Assembly (NCBI GenBank): GCA_015501585.1
Contig: JADNRY010000939.1
Coordinates: 1-21,162 of the forward strand
Origin: Rhodocollybia butyracea
Taxonomy: Eukaryota > Basidiomycota > Agaricomycetes > Agaricales > Omphalotaceae
Direction: 5' to 3'
Length of the DNA stretch: 21,162 nucleotides
In this document: in pieces, positions 9,504 to 18,225 of the stretch
How positions within the stretch are numbered: position 1 is the first letter of the stretch
How the letters are laid out: every line of letters begins with the position of its first letter
Translations under genes and position numbers: made by a program
Notes under the pieces: model-generated
What the model was told of the DNA's origin: nothing
Databases searched by the model: none
The model's input: the letters and a program-made list of their open reading frames with translations, nothing else

Positions 9504-10783
9504 ACCTGTCTTAACTCACCGTATTCATTTTGGTGAAATTTAAGTAGGTACAATTATTTTTATACATTAGAACACGAAAGGATTATTTTACCAGATCGTA
9601 GCTTGATTACTGAAAAGGGGGCTATCCATATGATGGTATATATTGCTAAAAAATCATCTGAAATTGTTGCACCAAAATTACTGCGATTGCACCAGATTAT
9701 AATCGATTCGCCGGAACGGTAACCAGTTATGATAACTGCCTAAATTTAGTGATGTCATTGTACAAGCGCACAAGTACATGCCAACTCAGTCAGAGCTGGC
9801 TATGTATGAGTCTCCCACCCATCCTTTGTATAGGTATGCATGGCTTATTAATATATCATAGGGAGCCTTATCAATATATCTGTAGTTACCGTGCAGGTCT
9901 CCAAGTGTCACTGGAGGAACAGAGTATATTAGTTAGAAAAACTACGAACGTCCGAGCATGAGCTTTCAATGTGCAGGGCTCGGACCTCGGATCCCACACA
10001 TGCGGACAGGTCCTCGGACAAATCGCCTACCCAAGCTTACCAGGCTTTGATCTGCTTTGGTCTGTTATGTAGTTGAGCTCGAGCATGCAGGAACACAGCA
10101 TTTGGGTCGGGATTTCTACACATGATAACCCAGCCAACGATCCTTCTTCCGTAATGGCCCTGTCAACCCGCGCTATCATGTACTGGCTGTGCACAGTCTG
10201 GTCAACACACGCATGCACCGTGCATGCGCGCGCAACTTGGATGCATCATTCCACCAGATGTAGTGAAGGTTACGGCGCGTCTTCCGGCGTTATATTCCGG
10301 AGCTGATTGAGCCTACCTAGCGGTAGTACTCACCAGTCAAGCGCACAAACACGTAAGTATCATTAGTACTTAGCAAAATGTGTGGAACAACTGGAACAAC
10401 CGGAACGGAAAGTGACAGATCACATGATCACGTCCTGTCAAGTTGAATTTACCGCAGCACCACGACAACCACGACAACCACGACCAAACCACAACCACCC
10501 ACGACCGACTTACAACCAATTGGGTTATGGGTGTTTCCTTACGTCTCTACTACTTCAGATCCCGAGTCTGCTCATACACGTACAACCAAAAATTACAACC
10601 AAAAATTACAAGGTCCCAATCGACTTAGAGATACCTGCACCAAAGAATTCGTCAGTGTTGGCGTTGATCAAAGGTACGTCTGCAAGTATTAATATCAGAA
10701 ATACATTGTCTAATGCTATGATAGAACTCATCTCCTCCGTCTCATTACACGAGTTCAACTTTGCGTCACAAAATTTTGCCATA
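9504..10783. other. Unassigned sequence left of the TRIM
   Basis: No gene recognised. Simple patterns only: GGACCTCGGATCC / GGTCCTCGGAC near 9977-10020, alternating CACGCATGCACCGTGCATGCGCGCGC-like sequence near 10206-10231, CACGACAAC tandem repeats near 10459-10490, and two copies of ACAACCAAAAATT near 10581-10605. A 159-codon frame here starts at GTG, crosses into the TRIM LTR and resembles nothing known. Confidence 0.5.
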
Positions 10784-10788
10784 ACGCT
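10784..10788. repeat. Left target-site duplication (ACGCT)
   Basis: ACGCT immediately before the TRIM, matching 11308-11312 exactly. Confidence 0.85.
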
Positions 10789-10905
10789 TGTAAAGTCACA
10801 TGACTCTGGAAAGACAACCATGCGCTCCAACTGGACCAAAAGGCCACAATATCAGGTCTGACCTGATATGCTTCCCAGACTATATAAATGGTTCACTTCT
10901 TGACA
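10789..10905. repeat. TRIM left LTR
   Basis: 117 bp, identical to 11191-11307. It contains an ATATCAGGT/ACCTGATAT hairpin with a CTG loop (10850-10870), a TATATAAAT box (10881-10889) and a GTCACATGAC E-box-like site (10795-10804). Together these look like a compact promoter in the plus direction. Confidence 0.9.
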
Positions 10906-11190
10906 GTACATCCCCCTTCAGTGCATCGAGCCCTCGAGATGCTTGACATGCAGCTACACACCCGTCAGTCAATTAAATGTACTCAGTTATCATTTAATCC
11001 GCCCAGCCATATGATATGCAACCCCCAAAGCCAACCATCAAGCCCTCATTGGCACCCATACTACTGGGTTGATGACATAAACCATTTATATAGCTGGCCC
11101 CGGGACCATCACTGATCCCTCAGCCACATGGGCAAGAGCCTGCTTGACCTCTCGCAGGATTGAACCGGTGACTGGGCAGACCTGATATTC

Positions 11191-11307
11191 TGTAAAGTCA
11201 CATGACTCTGGAAAGACAACCATGCGCTCCAACTGGACCAAAAGGCCACAATATCAGGTCTGACCTGATATGCTTCCCAGACTATATAAATGGTTCACTT
11301 CTTGACA
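11191..11307. repeat. TRIM right LTR
   Basis: Identical copy of the left LTR, with its TATA box at 11283-11291. CAGACCTGATATTC just inside it resembles the LTR's own hairpin arm. Confidence 0.9.
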
Positions 11308-11312
11308 ACGCT
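11308..11312. repeat. Right target-site duplication (ACGCT)
   Basis: ACGCT immediately after the TRIM, matching 10784-10788 exactly. Confidence 0.85.
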
Positions 11313-12141
11313 CAGCTCTCCAAGTTTGCTGTCCTCATTTGCCATGCGCTTGGTCAGGAGGCGCCGCCGCGCCGTCTTCGTGTCAAAATTACCTACGACA
11401 AACATGTAGTTCCCATCAATCTGTTACACAACAAGTCCAACATTGAAGCCATCGGCGAAAAGGTTGTTTGGAGTATTGATTGAGTTGCTTAGAGGTGAGT
11501 TTTTTTGTTTAGACGCCATGGGAATCATTGTCCTGACTGCCTTTCTCGGGACTGTCACTTCTGCTCAGGCTTCTGCACAGCATTGGACGGTAGCCGAGCG
11601 GGGGAGTGTTCGTGTTCATGTAAGGCGTTGGCGGCACGGGACCGCGGCCCTCAGACGCGACTTGGTGTCGTCCCCTTGGTCTATGGCGTGAGTGCCTGGG
11701 CCAATGTTATCATACCTTTTAATGCCAAGCGGCTGTAGTGTATGACATGTTGACCCTACGTGATTGCGGATTTTTGAGTAAGTTGCCCATATCTCTCTTT
11801 GCCATTGCAGCTTTAACTAGCCGCGACATCTCCTTCATTAGCACTGTCCGTTCGGCAAGGGACTCACCGTCCACATTAGCTTCGTGGTGGGAACGTTGCA
11901 CGCCCTCAAATCCCGCAGTTGTGCACACCCGCCCGCTTTAGGTCCTCTTCCTCTCCCTTCTCTTTCGTTCCTCTGACAAACTCACTCGCAGCTGGATTGT
12001 CCGCTCAAGTAAGAAGCTAAGAACCGGTTTCGTCCCAACAGTCGCCCCCGGTCCTCCAGCTCAACCCCCAGCTCAACATCCAGCCTCTATGCGTGGCATG
12101 CGGGGCAAGGCCACAGCAAGTCGTGTGCGGTGAGCCCAGGC
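11313..12141. other. Gene-like but unassigned stretch right of the TRIM
   Basis: Higher GC than the surrounding repeats, with overlapping open frames of 60-90 codons on both strands, a GTAAGT at 11778 and a TTGCAG at 11805-11810. It might be eroded exonic sequence of a spliced gene that continues into the splice-signal cluster at 12142. No frame gives a recognisable product. One plus frame near 11510-11630 is Cys-rich (CPDC, CHFC, CSCSC) but overlaps the candidate below in another frame. Confidence 0.4.
11518..11691 (+). CDS. Possible 57-residue protein with signal-like N-terminus
   Basis: ATG in a GACGCCATGGG context, a good eukaryotic start. The first 20 residues are hydrophobic and end in an Ala-rich stretch (TSAQASA before QHW), resembling a secretion signal with a cleavage site. 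The rest is Arg-rich and stops after 57 residues. Family unknown. Its short length, and the existence of other open frames over the same bases, make chance a strong alternative. Confidence 0.12.
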   Translation: MGIIVLTAFLGTVTSAQASAQHWTVAERGSVRVHVRRWRHGTAALRRDLVSSPWSMA

Positions 12142-12485
12142 GTAAGTTGCGCTTCTCACGCATTCGTTGCCACTGATTTACTCCTTTGGGGTCTGACCAA
12201 TGATCATTGTAGCGCTGGTGCTCGTTCAGCAGTAAGTACGTCACGCTTCTCATCCACGGTTCTTCTATATTGATTTAGTGGTCTGGGGTCTGACAACATT
12301 GTTGTTTCTACCTGTAGTATGTAGAGTAACGTAAGTTTTTTCACTACCTACAGGGAACCGAAACATCGAGTAAGTCGTTCTATATATATCCCATTTTTCT
12401 TTGACCGGTTGTTACTTGATTGAGGACAAATGTTTGCTGCGCTGGTAAGTATTTTGGTGTACCACCAAAGAAACTTTGCCTACAG
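12142..12485 (+). other. Cluster of strong intron-like signals
   Basis: Canonical GTAAGT donors at 12142, 12232, 12331, 12370 and 12445, and TAG/CAG acceptors at 12212, 12317, 12353 and 12485. The first two candidate introns (12142-12212, 71 nt; 12232-12317, 86 nt) each carry a CTGAC branch-like motif before the acceptor and share CGCTTCTCA, TGATTTA and GGGGTCTGAC. Candidate exons between them would be only 13-20 nt. The 12331-12353 pair is too short to be an intron. It probably marks the 3' part of a former multi-intron gene, possibly the element's own. Inference only. Confidence 0.35.
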
Positions 12486-12589
12486 GGAATTGGGGATATG
12501 TAGTAGTGCTGACATGTAGTTATTTGTAAATATACCTTTATTCCTTGCAAGGTCCTCCAGAAGCAGTTGAAAACCATTGTGTAAGACAC

Positions 12590-13089
12590 TCCAAGTGATT
12601 GTTGTATACAGTCAAGATGATTGTCCAAGACAGTTCAAATGATTGTTCTGAACACTCACTGTGATTGCTGAACAATCCTAATGATTGTCTCAAGACACTG
12701 TGACCCATTTCCAAAAACAATCATTTTGAGTGTCCTAAACAGTCAATTTGAGTGTTTCATGCCATCATTTGGAGTGTTTTTTACAATCATTTAGATAGTG
12801 TAGAACTGTTATATAGAGTGGTTCAGACTATCATATTGAAAGGTTAGGACAATCATTGAAAGTAGTTCAGACAACCTTTAAGAGTGATTTAGACAATCAT
12901 TAAGATTGGTTCAAACAATCAGTATAAAGGTATAAGACAATCCTTTTAAGTGAACTGGACAATCATGAAGATTGGTTCAAACAATCAATAGAAAGGTATA
13001 AGACAATCTCTTTGATTAGACTGGACAATCATTAAGAATGGTTCAGACAATCAATATGAGTGCAAGACAATCATTTAGATTGTGTTTTG
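12590..13089. repeat. Right subterminal TGATTGT / ACAATCA array
   Basis: About eighteen copies of the motif seen at the left end. It appears as TGATTGT on the plus strand up to about 12690 and as GACAATCATT from there to the TIR. Typical linkers are ATTGGTTCAAACAATCA and AAAGGTATAAGACAATC. Array layout mirrors the left end. Confidence 0.85.
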
Positions 13090-13124
13090 GACAATCAAAT
13101 TCATTGTTTTTCCTTTCCGTAGTG
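13090..13124 (-). repeat. Right TIR of CACTA-type interval
   Basis: GACAATCAAATTCATTG...TTTCCGTAGTG, the inverted partner of 4867-4901 with one mismatch. It abuts minisatellite sequence directly. Confidence 0.9.
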
Positions 13125-13574
13125 TTCCATACCTGTGGCCTCTGTGCATCATACCTGAGTTCTATCTGGATGCATGGTGGAGCATAACTTGTACATATCT
13201 GGGATCTTCCTGCTTCCTATGTGTTCCATTCCTGTCCTGTCTGTAGGCCACACTTGGGTTCTACCTGGATCCCTGGTGGGGCATACCTGGTATGCAACTG
13301 GGGTCTTCCTGCTTCATACCTGTTCTGTACCTGTGGCCTCTGTGGATCATACCTGGTTTCTATCTGGATGCATGGAGGATCATAGCTGGTACATATCAGG
13401 GATCTTGTGGCTTCATATCTGTTCTGTAACTGTCCTGTCTTTAGATCACACAAGGCTTTTATCTGGATGCTTGGTGGGGCATAACTTGTATGCAATGGGA
13501 GCCTTGCTGCTTCATCCCTGTTCTGTACCTGTAGCATCTGTGGTGTGGATCATACCCGGTTTCTATCTGGATGC
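13125..13574 (-). repeat. Minisatellite array 1, left (inverted) arm
   Basis: Tandem units of about 95 bp, two slightly different types alternating into a period of about 190 bp. They are the reverse complement of the units at 13650-14823. Landmarks are TACCTGTGGCCTCTGTGGATC and TATCTGGATGCATGG. The array begins directly at the end of the right CACTA TIR. It reads open for 150 codons on the plus strand because the unit lacks stops. Confidence 0.85.
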
Positions 13575-13649
13575 ACTGCCCTCAGGTTGGCTGGGGGGTC
13601 AGCCAGGTTGGCTTAAGGTTACTTGAGTGTAGGGGGCATTTTCCTGATG
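13575..13649. mobile_element. Wedge at array strand switch with CCTGATG terminus
   Basis: 75 bp unrelated to the satellite units, containing TTGGCTGGGGGGTCAGCCA and ending TTTTCCTGATG followed by AT. The last 11 bp equal the right end of the 424-784 foldback element, and the flanking AT is the same. Likely one end of a related element whose other half was lost when the array inverted (inference). Confidence 0.5.
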
Positions 13650-14823
13650 ATGCTCCACCATGCATCCAGAGAGATCCCAGGTATGATCCACAGAGGCCAC
13701 AGGTATAGAACAGGTATGAGGCAGCAAGACCACAGTTGTGTACCACTGTACCAGGTACCAACATTGTTGCATTTGATGGCTTCAATATCTGATTTATTAC
13801 ACACTATTATGGCCGTAATGGAGCAGCAAGTTCCCAGTTATGTACCAGGTATGCTCCTCCATGCATCCAGATAGAACCCAGGTTTGATGCACAGAGGTCA
13901 CGGGTACGGAACATGTATGAAGCAGCAAGACCCTGGTTGTGTACCAGGTATGCCCCACCAGCCATCCAGGTAGAACCCAAGTGTGATTTACGGACAGGAG
14001 TCAGGACAGGTATGGACCAGGTATGAAACAGCAAGATCCCAGATATGTACCAGCTATGCTCCACCATGTATCCAGATAGAACCTCAGTTTGATGCACAGA
14101 GGCCACAAGTATGGAACAGGTATGAAGCAGCAAGACCCCAGTTGTGTACCAGGGATGCCCCACCAGGCATCCAGGTACAACGCAGGTGTGATCTACAGAC
14201 AGGACAGGAACAGAACAGGTATGAAGCCCAGTGGCATACCAGGCATGCTCCTCCATGCATCCAGATAGAAACCAGGTATGATCCACAGAGGCCACAGGTA
14301 CGAAACAAAGCAGCAAGACCCCAGTTGTGTACCAGGTATGCCCCACCAGGGATCCAGGTAGAAGCCAAGTGTGGTCTATGGACAGGACAGGTATGGAAAC
14401 AGATAGGGAGCAGGAAAATCCCAGATATGTACCAGCTATGCTCCACCATGTATCCGGATAGAACCCAGGTATGATGCACAGAGGCCACAGGTACAGAACA
14501 GGTATGAAGCAGCAAGGCCCCAGTTGCGCACCAGGTCGGTCCAGGTAGGACCCAGGTGTAATTTAAGGAGAGGACAGGTACAGAACAGCAAGATCCCAGA
14601 TATGTACCAGCTATGCTCCACCAAGCATCCAGATACAGCCCAGGTTTGATCCACAGAGACCACAGGTACAGAACAGGTATGAAGCAGCAAGAGCCCAGTT
14701 GTGTACCAGGTAGAACCAAAGTGTGATTTACCAACAGAAGTCAGGACAGGTACAGACCAGGTATAAAACAGCAACATCCCAGATATGTACTAGCTATCCT
14801 CAACCAGGCGTCCAGGTAGAACC
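13650..14823 (+). repeat. Minisatellite array 1, right arm
   Basis: About 12 units of 90-100 bp in two alternating types. Type A has GTACCAGGTATGCCCCACC, GTGTGAT(C/T)TA and ACAGGACAGG; type B has GTACCAGCTATGCTCCACC, TATGATCCACAGAGGCCACA. Starts of type A at 13941, 14146 and 14329, and of type B at 14047, 14234 and 14429, give a higher-order period of about 183-205 bp. Long frames on both strands over this block come from the stop-poor unit and are not taken as genes. Confidence 0.88.
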
Positions 14824-14825
14824 CT

Positions 14826-14968
14826 TATGAATCCTATGGCATCCTAGGATTTTGGGCTTGTCCCTTGCCTGTCAAGGCTCTTGAGCATTCCCTCGGTGTC
14901 CTAGGCAAGCCTAGGCTTGCCCAGGTTTATGCAGGTTTGCCCAGGTTTATGCAGGTTTGCCCAGGTTC
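14826..14968 (+). mobile_element. Truncated second copy of the foldback family
   Basis: TATGAATCCTATGGCATCC...TTTGGGC...CAAGGCTCTTG...CAAGCCTAGG...GCCCAGG matches the left arm of the 424-784 element from its position 487 onward. The terminal 63 bp and the whole right arm are missing. The end is expanded into a 20-bp tandem repeat (GCCCAGGTTTATGCAGGTTT, starts 14919, 14939, partial 14959). Confidence 0.8.
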
Positions 14969-15650
14969 CATGCTATTGGCTGGACAGGCCCGATGTCACA
15001 ACAAAACATGGCAGATCCAAGTTCCACGTCAGATCTGATCAATTGATCAATTGTGTGCTCCTGATGCAAGAAGGGCACTTTGCTGTCAAACAAAGAATAA
15101 TTTTGCCGGAGTTTTGGTGCAGATCTCAGCCAATAGAACAAACAGCATCCTAAAATGTTTACTATTAAACAATTGCAACTTCTCTGAGCTGTTTTCCAAC
15201 AACAGTGTGAGTGCTGGGAAGTCGCCGTGTTGCCATGTCACATACCAGCTCCGGTCATCCATTTGATTGGTCCAAATCAGGTGAGAACCGATCAACGACT
15301 GGCAAACCTGCAGCACACAGAGGTGGCCACTTTATGTGCATTCTTCACTTGTACCCTCATATACTCAACTTAATTCAAAAAAATGATTCTAAGCATGTTT
15401 CATGTTTTATACCTGTTGGCTGAAAGAGATACAAACATTGCCATCAACAAGGAACTCAAACAATAGGGTAGAATTTACTATCAATTTGGAAATTGATCCA
15501 TAAGTTGATACGCACTAGTTGCAGTTGGGCGCTCCGCACTCAGGTAGGCGCCATAAAATCCCAAACTGATGACTTTATTTATGTTTCGGTTGCCTGATCA
15601 CATCAACCCAGGAAACGGCAGGGCTGGACCAATCCACAACCCACCAGTCA
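14969..15650. other. Unassigned single-copy sequence between the arrays
   Basis: No recognised gene. Several CCAAT-like boxes occur (near 14983, 15131, 15268, 15635), plus a GATCAATT tandem (15037-15052). Frames of 64-78 codons resemble nothing known. Confidence 0.5.
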
Positions 15651-15790
15651 TGTTACACCAAGTGCCAGATATGTACCAAATACACAGTTACACAGATATG
15701 CACCCAGTATAAAACACTGAGGGTACAAATAGGAGTAACAGGTATGTATCACTGAGGCTACTTATAAGTACCAGTCATGTTTCAGTACTG
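15651..15790 (+). repeat. Minisatellite array 2, first forward block
   Basis: TTACACCAAGTGCCAGATATGTACC...GTAACAGGTATGTATCACTGAGGC... is nearly identical to the reverse complement of 16320-16385 and related to the units at 16390-16990. Confidence 0.8.
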
Positions 15791-16059
15791 TATAATTATG
15801 ACCGGAAGCCGCATAATGCATAACGGGACCCCCAAGCATGGGGCATTTTGCAATCCGTAATGCATAACAGGAGGGTCTGAGCATGGTATTTCTCAAAATG
15901 TCACAAATTTTCGCGGCGGGCCTTTGGCCCACCTATTTATTTGTAAGGATGGACACAACTCCTGGTTAGATTCTGGTACCTGCGGGAAGCACCCATGGGA
16001 ATACCTGGAAACCTGTAACCCACGGGTGCCAACAATCATGTATGCACCTATCAAGGGAG
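15791..16059. other. Spacer inside array 2
   Basis: Not satellite. It contains a diverged direct repeat of GCATAATGCATAACGGGA / CGTAATGCATAACAGGA with a following AGCATGG (15811-15885), and a CACCCATGGG...CCCACGGGTG inverted pair (15990-16029). Confidence 0.55.
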
Positions 16060-16385
16060 TACAAGACGTACATAATTGTGGCCTCAGTGTTACATACATG
16101 GTGCCTATCTGTATCCTTAGTGACATATATTCAGTACATATCTGGTGCCTTGGTGTAATGGAACAGGTACCTATTTGTACCCTCCGTGTTTTATACTGGG
16201 TGCATATCTTGGGTCTTGATGGAGTGTATCTGGTACATATCTGGCGCTTGGTGTAACATGACTGATATCTATCTGTAGCCTTGGTGGACCATTTCTGATA
16301 CATATCTGGTGCCTTGGTGAAACATGACCAGTACTTATGAGTAGCCTCAGTGATACATACCTGTTACTCATCTGTACCCAATATT
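16060..16385 (-). repeat. Minisatellite array 2, inverted block
   Basis: Units read TCTGGTGCCTTGGTG(A/T)AACATGA on the plus strand, the reverse complement of the flanking blocks. One unit (16320-16380) pairs almost perfectly with 15725-15785. Confidence 0.85.
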
Positions 16386-16389
16386 GTCC

Positions 16390-16990
16390 TGCAAGGCTCT
16401 AGATAGGCACCAAGCATAGAACATGGAGGCTGTCGATAGGTACCAGTTCAGATGGTGCAAGATATGCAGGTACTGTATATGATCCACTCGGCTACTTCTA
16501 GGTAGTATCAAGGCACCAGATATGTACTGAATATATTCCACCAAGGCTACAGCTAGGCACCAGGTATGTGACAACAAGGCAACATGCATGTACTGGATAT
16601 GTTCTACCAAGGCACCAGATAGCCACCAGCCTGAGGGTACTCATAGGTACCAGTTATGTTACACCAAGGCACCAGATATGTACCAGATATGCCCCACCAC
16701 GGCTCCAGATACACACCAGGTATACAGCACTGCAGCAACAAATAGGTATCAGTCATGTTACACCAAGGCACCAGATATGTACTGGATACACTCCACCAAG
16801 GCTACAGATAGGCACCAAATATGTACCAGTCAAATTACACCAAGGCAACATACATGTACTGGATATGTTCCACCAAAGCACTATACACTGCTGTGGCTAT
16901 ACACATGTGTGAGATATGCTCCACCATGGCTACAGATGGCCACCAGATATGCAATATCCAGGCTAACACTAGATACCAGATTATACTCCA
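16390..16990 (+). repeat. Minisatellite array 2, second forward block
   Basis: Tandem units of about 75-99 bp with landmarks CCAAGGCACCAGATATGTAC and CCACCAAGGCTACAGATAGGCACC (unit starts near 16663, 16762, 16839). The GTACCAGATATGCCCCACC start is shared with array 1, so the two arrays are diverged relatives. Open frames of up to 198 codons over this block are products of low stop density. Confidence 0.85.
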
Positions 16991-17746
16991 GCAATGTGCA
17001 CAACTTAACATTTCTTCAACATTATTTCTTTGTTTTGTATAAATTTTACAAAAAATTATTTGGTATCACTTTACTACACCTTTTGCATACTTCGCACACT
17101 CTTTCTATATCATTGCCCACAATTGTTTGCATAAATCATTGTCACATTCATGTACTTTTAAACATAATTCTATCATATAATTGACAACTCATATATCCCC
17201 CATGTTGCCACATCATTAGACCCCAACTTGCAACTCAGAAATCAATAACATCCACACTTGTCCTTTGTACATTTTCTGTCAGTTCATCTAAATCTGCTAA
17301 AGTAATGATGAATATATAGATCAGTGCAGATGTCAAAGTTATCATAGTTTCCTCATTATTTATTGTGTTTAAACCCCATGTTTTTTTAATAATGCAGTAC
17401 CCTCATTGTGAACAGATAGTAAATGTGTATGATATAATAGGTATAATAGTTTACAGATGTATTCCCTGTATGTGGTAATGATTACAGTGAAATTATGCTA
17501 ATCACATACATCATAGCTTCCCCACATTTATACCAAAACTTGCCACATTTACAATGGATTAACAGTGATATTAACCATTCATATGTTCATTATAGCTTCA
17601 TTGTTCATAAAACAGCTTACATGAGCCTGTGTTGACATAACTTTAACATTTATCTTTAGCATATTTTCAAAATGTAATCACCAGCTCTTGTGATTAATTA
17701 TGAAGATGCATTTGAATAATTTGAGTATTAATTGTGCTCATTTGTT
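16991..17746. other. AT-rich sequence, nothing recognised
   Basis: Strongly AT-rich, with many TTTAC, CACATT and ATAATG words. No convincing coding frame, RNA gene or element end. Confidence 0.6.
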
Positions 17747-18225
17747 CAGCATACATCCTTTGCAATTCTGGCTTGTTATAGGTAAAAACCCAGAAAGCAA
17801 CTTCCAGTAAGTTAAGTGGAATTATAGGAGATGTTTTGCAAAACTTTTCTGTATGTTTTTCATATATAGCGCAAAGAATGTGTGATATATAAGCATTATA
17901 TATCTTTATATGCTCAGCATACATCCTTCACAATTCTGGCTCATTATTGGTAAAACCCAGAAAGCAACTTTTATAGTAGATGTTTTGCATAACTTTTCTG
18001 TATGTTTCTTGTATATAGTACAAGGAATGGATGACATATAAATATTATATATCATCATATTCTCAACATACATTTCTCACAATTCTGGCACCTTATAGGT
18101 AAAAAACCAGAAAGCAACTTCCCATAAGTTAGGTGAAATTATAGAAGATGTTTTGCATAACTTTTCTGTATCTTTTTGGTATATTGTACTAGGAAGAGAT
18201 GACATACAAGCATTTTATATTGACT
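17747..18225 (+). repeat. Three-copy AT-rich tandem repeat, period about 168 bp
   Basis: Copies start at 17747, 17915 and 18064. Each has CA(G/A)CATACAT, CAATTCTGGC, an ACCAGAAAGCAACTT or ACCCAGAAAGCAACTT core, GATGTTTTGCA(T/A)AACTTTTCTGTAT, and a TATATA-rich tail. Copy 2 lacks about 20 bp. A weak further relic may follow near 18240-18280. Confidence 0.85.

Larger units (their letters stand above)
10789..11307. mobile_element. TRIM: miniature LTR retrotransposon, 519 bp
   Basis: Two identical 117-bp direct repeats (10789-10905 and 11191-11307) start TGTAAAGTCAC and end CTTGACA, so each begins TG and ends CA. They enclose 285 bp of sequence. The element is flanked by ACGCT on both sides (10784-10788, 11308-11312), a 5-bp target-site duplication of the kind LTR-element integrases make. 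There is no gag or pol, so it fits a terminal-repeat retrotransposon in miniature and would depend on an autonomous partner for mobilisation. Zero differences between the LTRs imply a recent insertion. A primer binding site and polypurine tract are not obvious, so orientation is undecided. Confidence 0.88.
4867..13124. mobile_element. CACTA-type transposon interval (TIR to TIR)
   Basis: The interval is bounded by 35-bp terminal inverted repeats with 34 of 35 positions matching. They start CACTACGGGAAGGAAAAAC on the left and, read inward, CACTACGGAAAGGAAAAAC on the right. Each TIR runs straight into a dense array of an ACAATCA/TGATTGT motif. A CACTA start plus subterminal motif arrays is the layout of CMC/EnSpm elements, whose arrays bind a transposase or accessory protein. 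The 8.26-kb length suits a full element, but no Tnp2-like frame remains inside: the longest open frames are below 160 codons and unrecognised. The expected 3-bp target duplication is missing (TGA on the left, TTC on the right). The interval is therefore a rearranged element, a composite, or the outer ends of two relatives. It hosts a younger TRIM. Confidence 0.7.

Noticed and set aside
10382..10861. 159-codon plus-strand open frame
   Set aside because: It starts at GTG, contains simple CACGACAAC repeats, and its C-terminus is TRIM LTR sequence; no family is recognisable.
11140..11185. tRNA-like sequence GGTTCAATCC on the minus strand inside the TRIM
   Set aside because: The T-stem does not pair properly and no D-arm, anticodon arm or acceptor stem can be drawn. 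The resemblance to a primer-tRNA segment is too weak to call a primer binding site.
11778..11810. Short intron GTAAGT...TTGCAG
   Set aside because: At 33 nt it is below usual fungal intron size, and no coherent frame joins its flanks.
14084..14734. 216-codon minus-strand open frame
   Set aside because: It lies wholly in the minisatellite. Frames on the opposite strand are also open, and the frame shifts between neighbouring long frames.
16588..17184. 198-codon plus-strand open frame
   Set aside because: The first two thirds translate minisatellite array 2 and the rest AT-rich sequence; no domain is recognisable.
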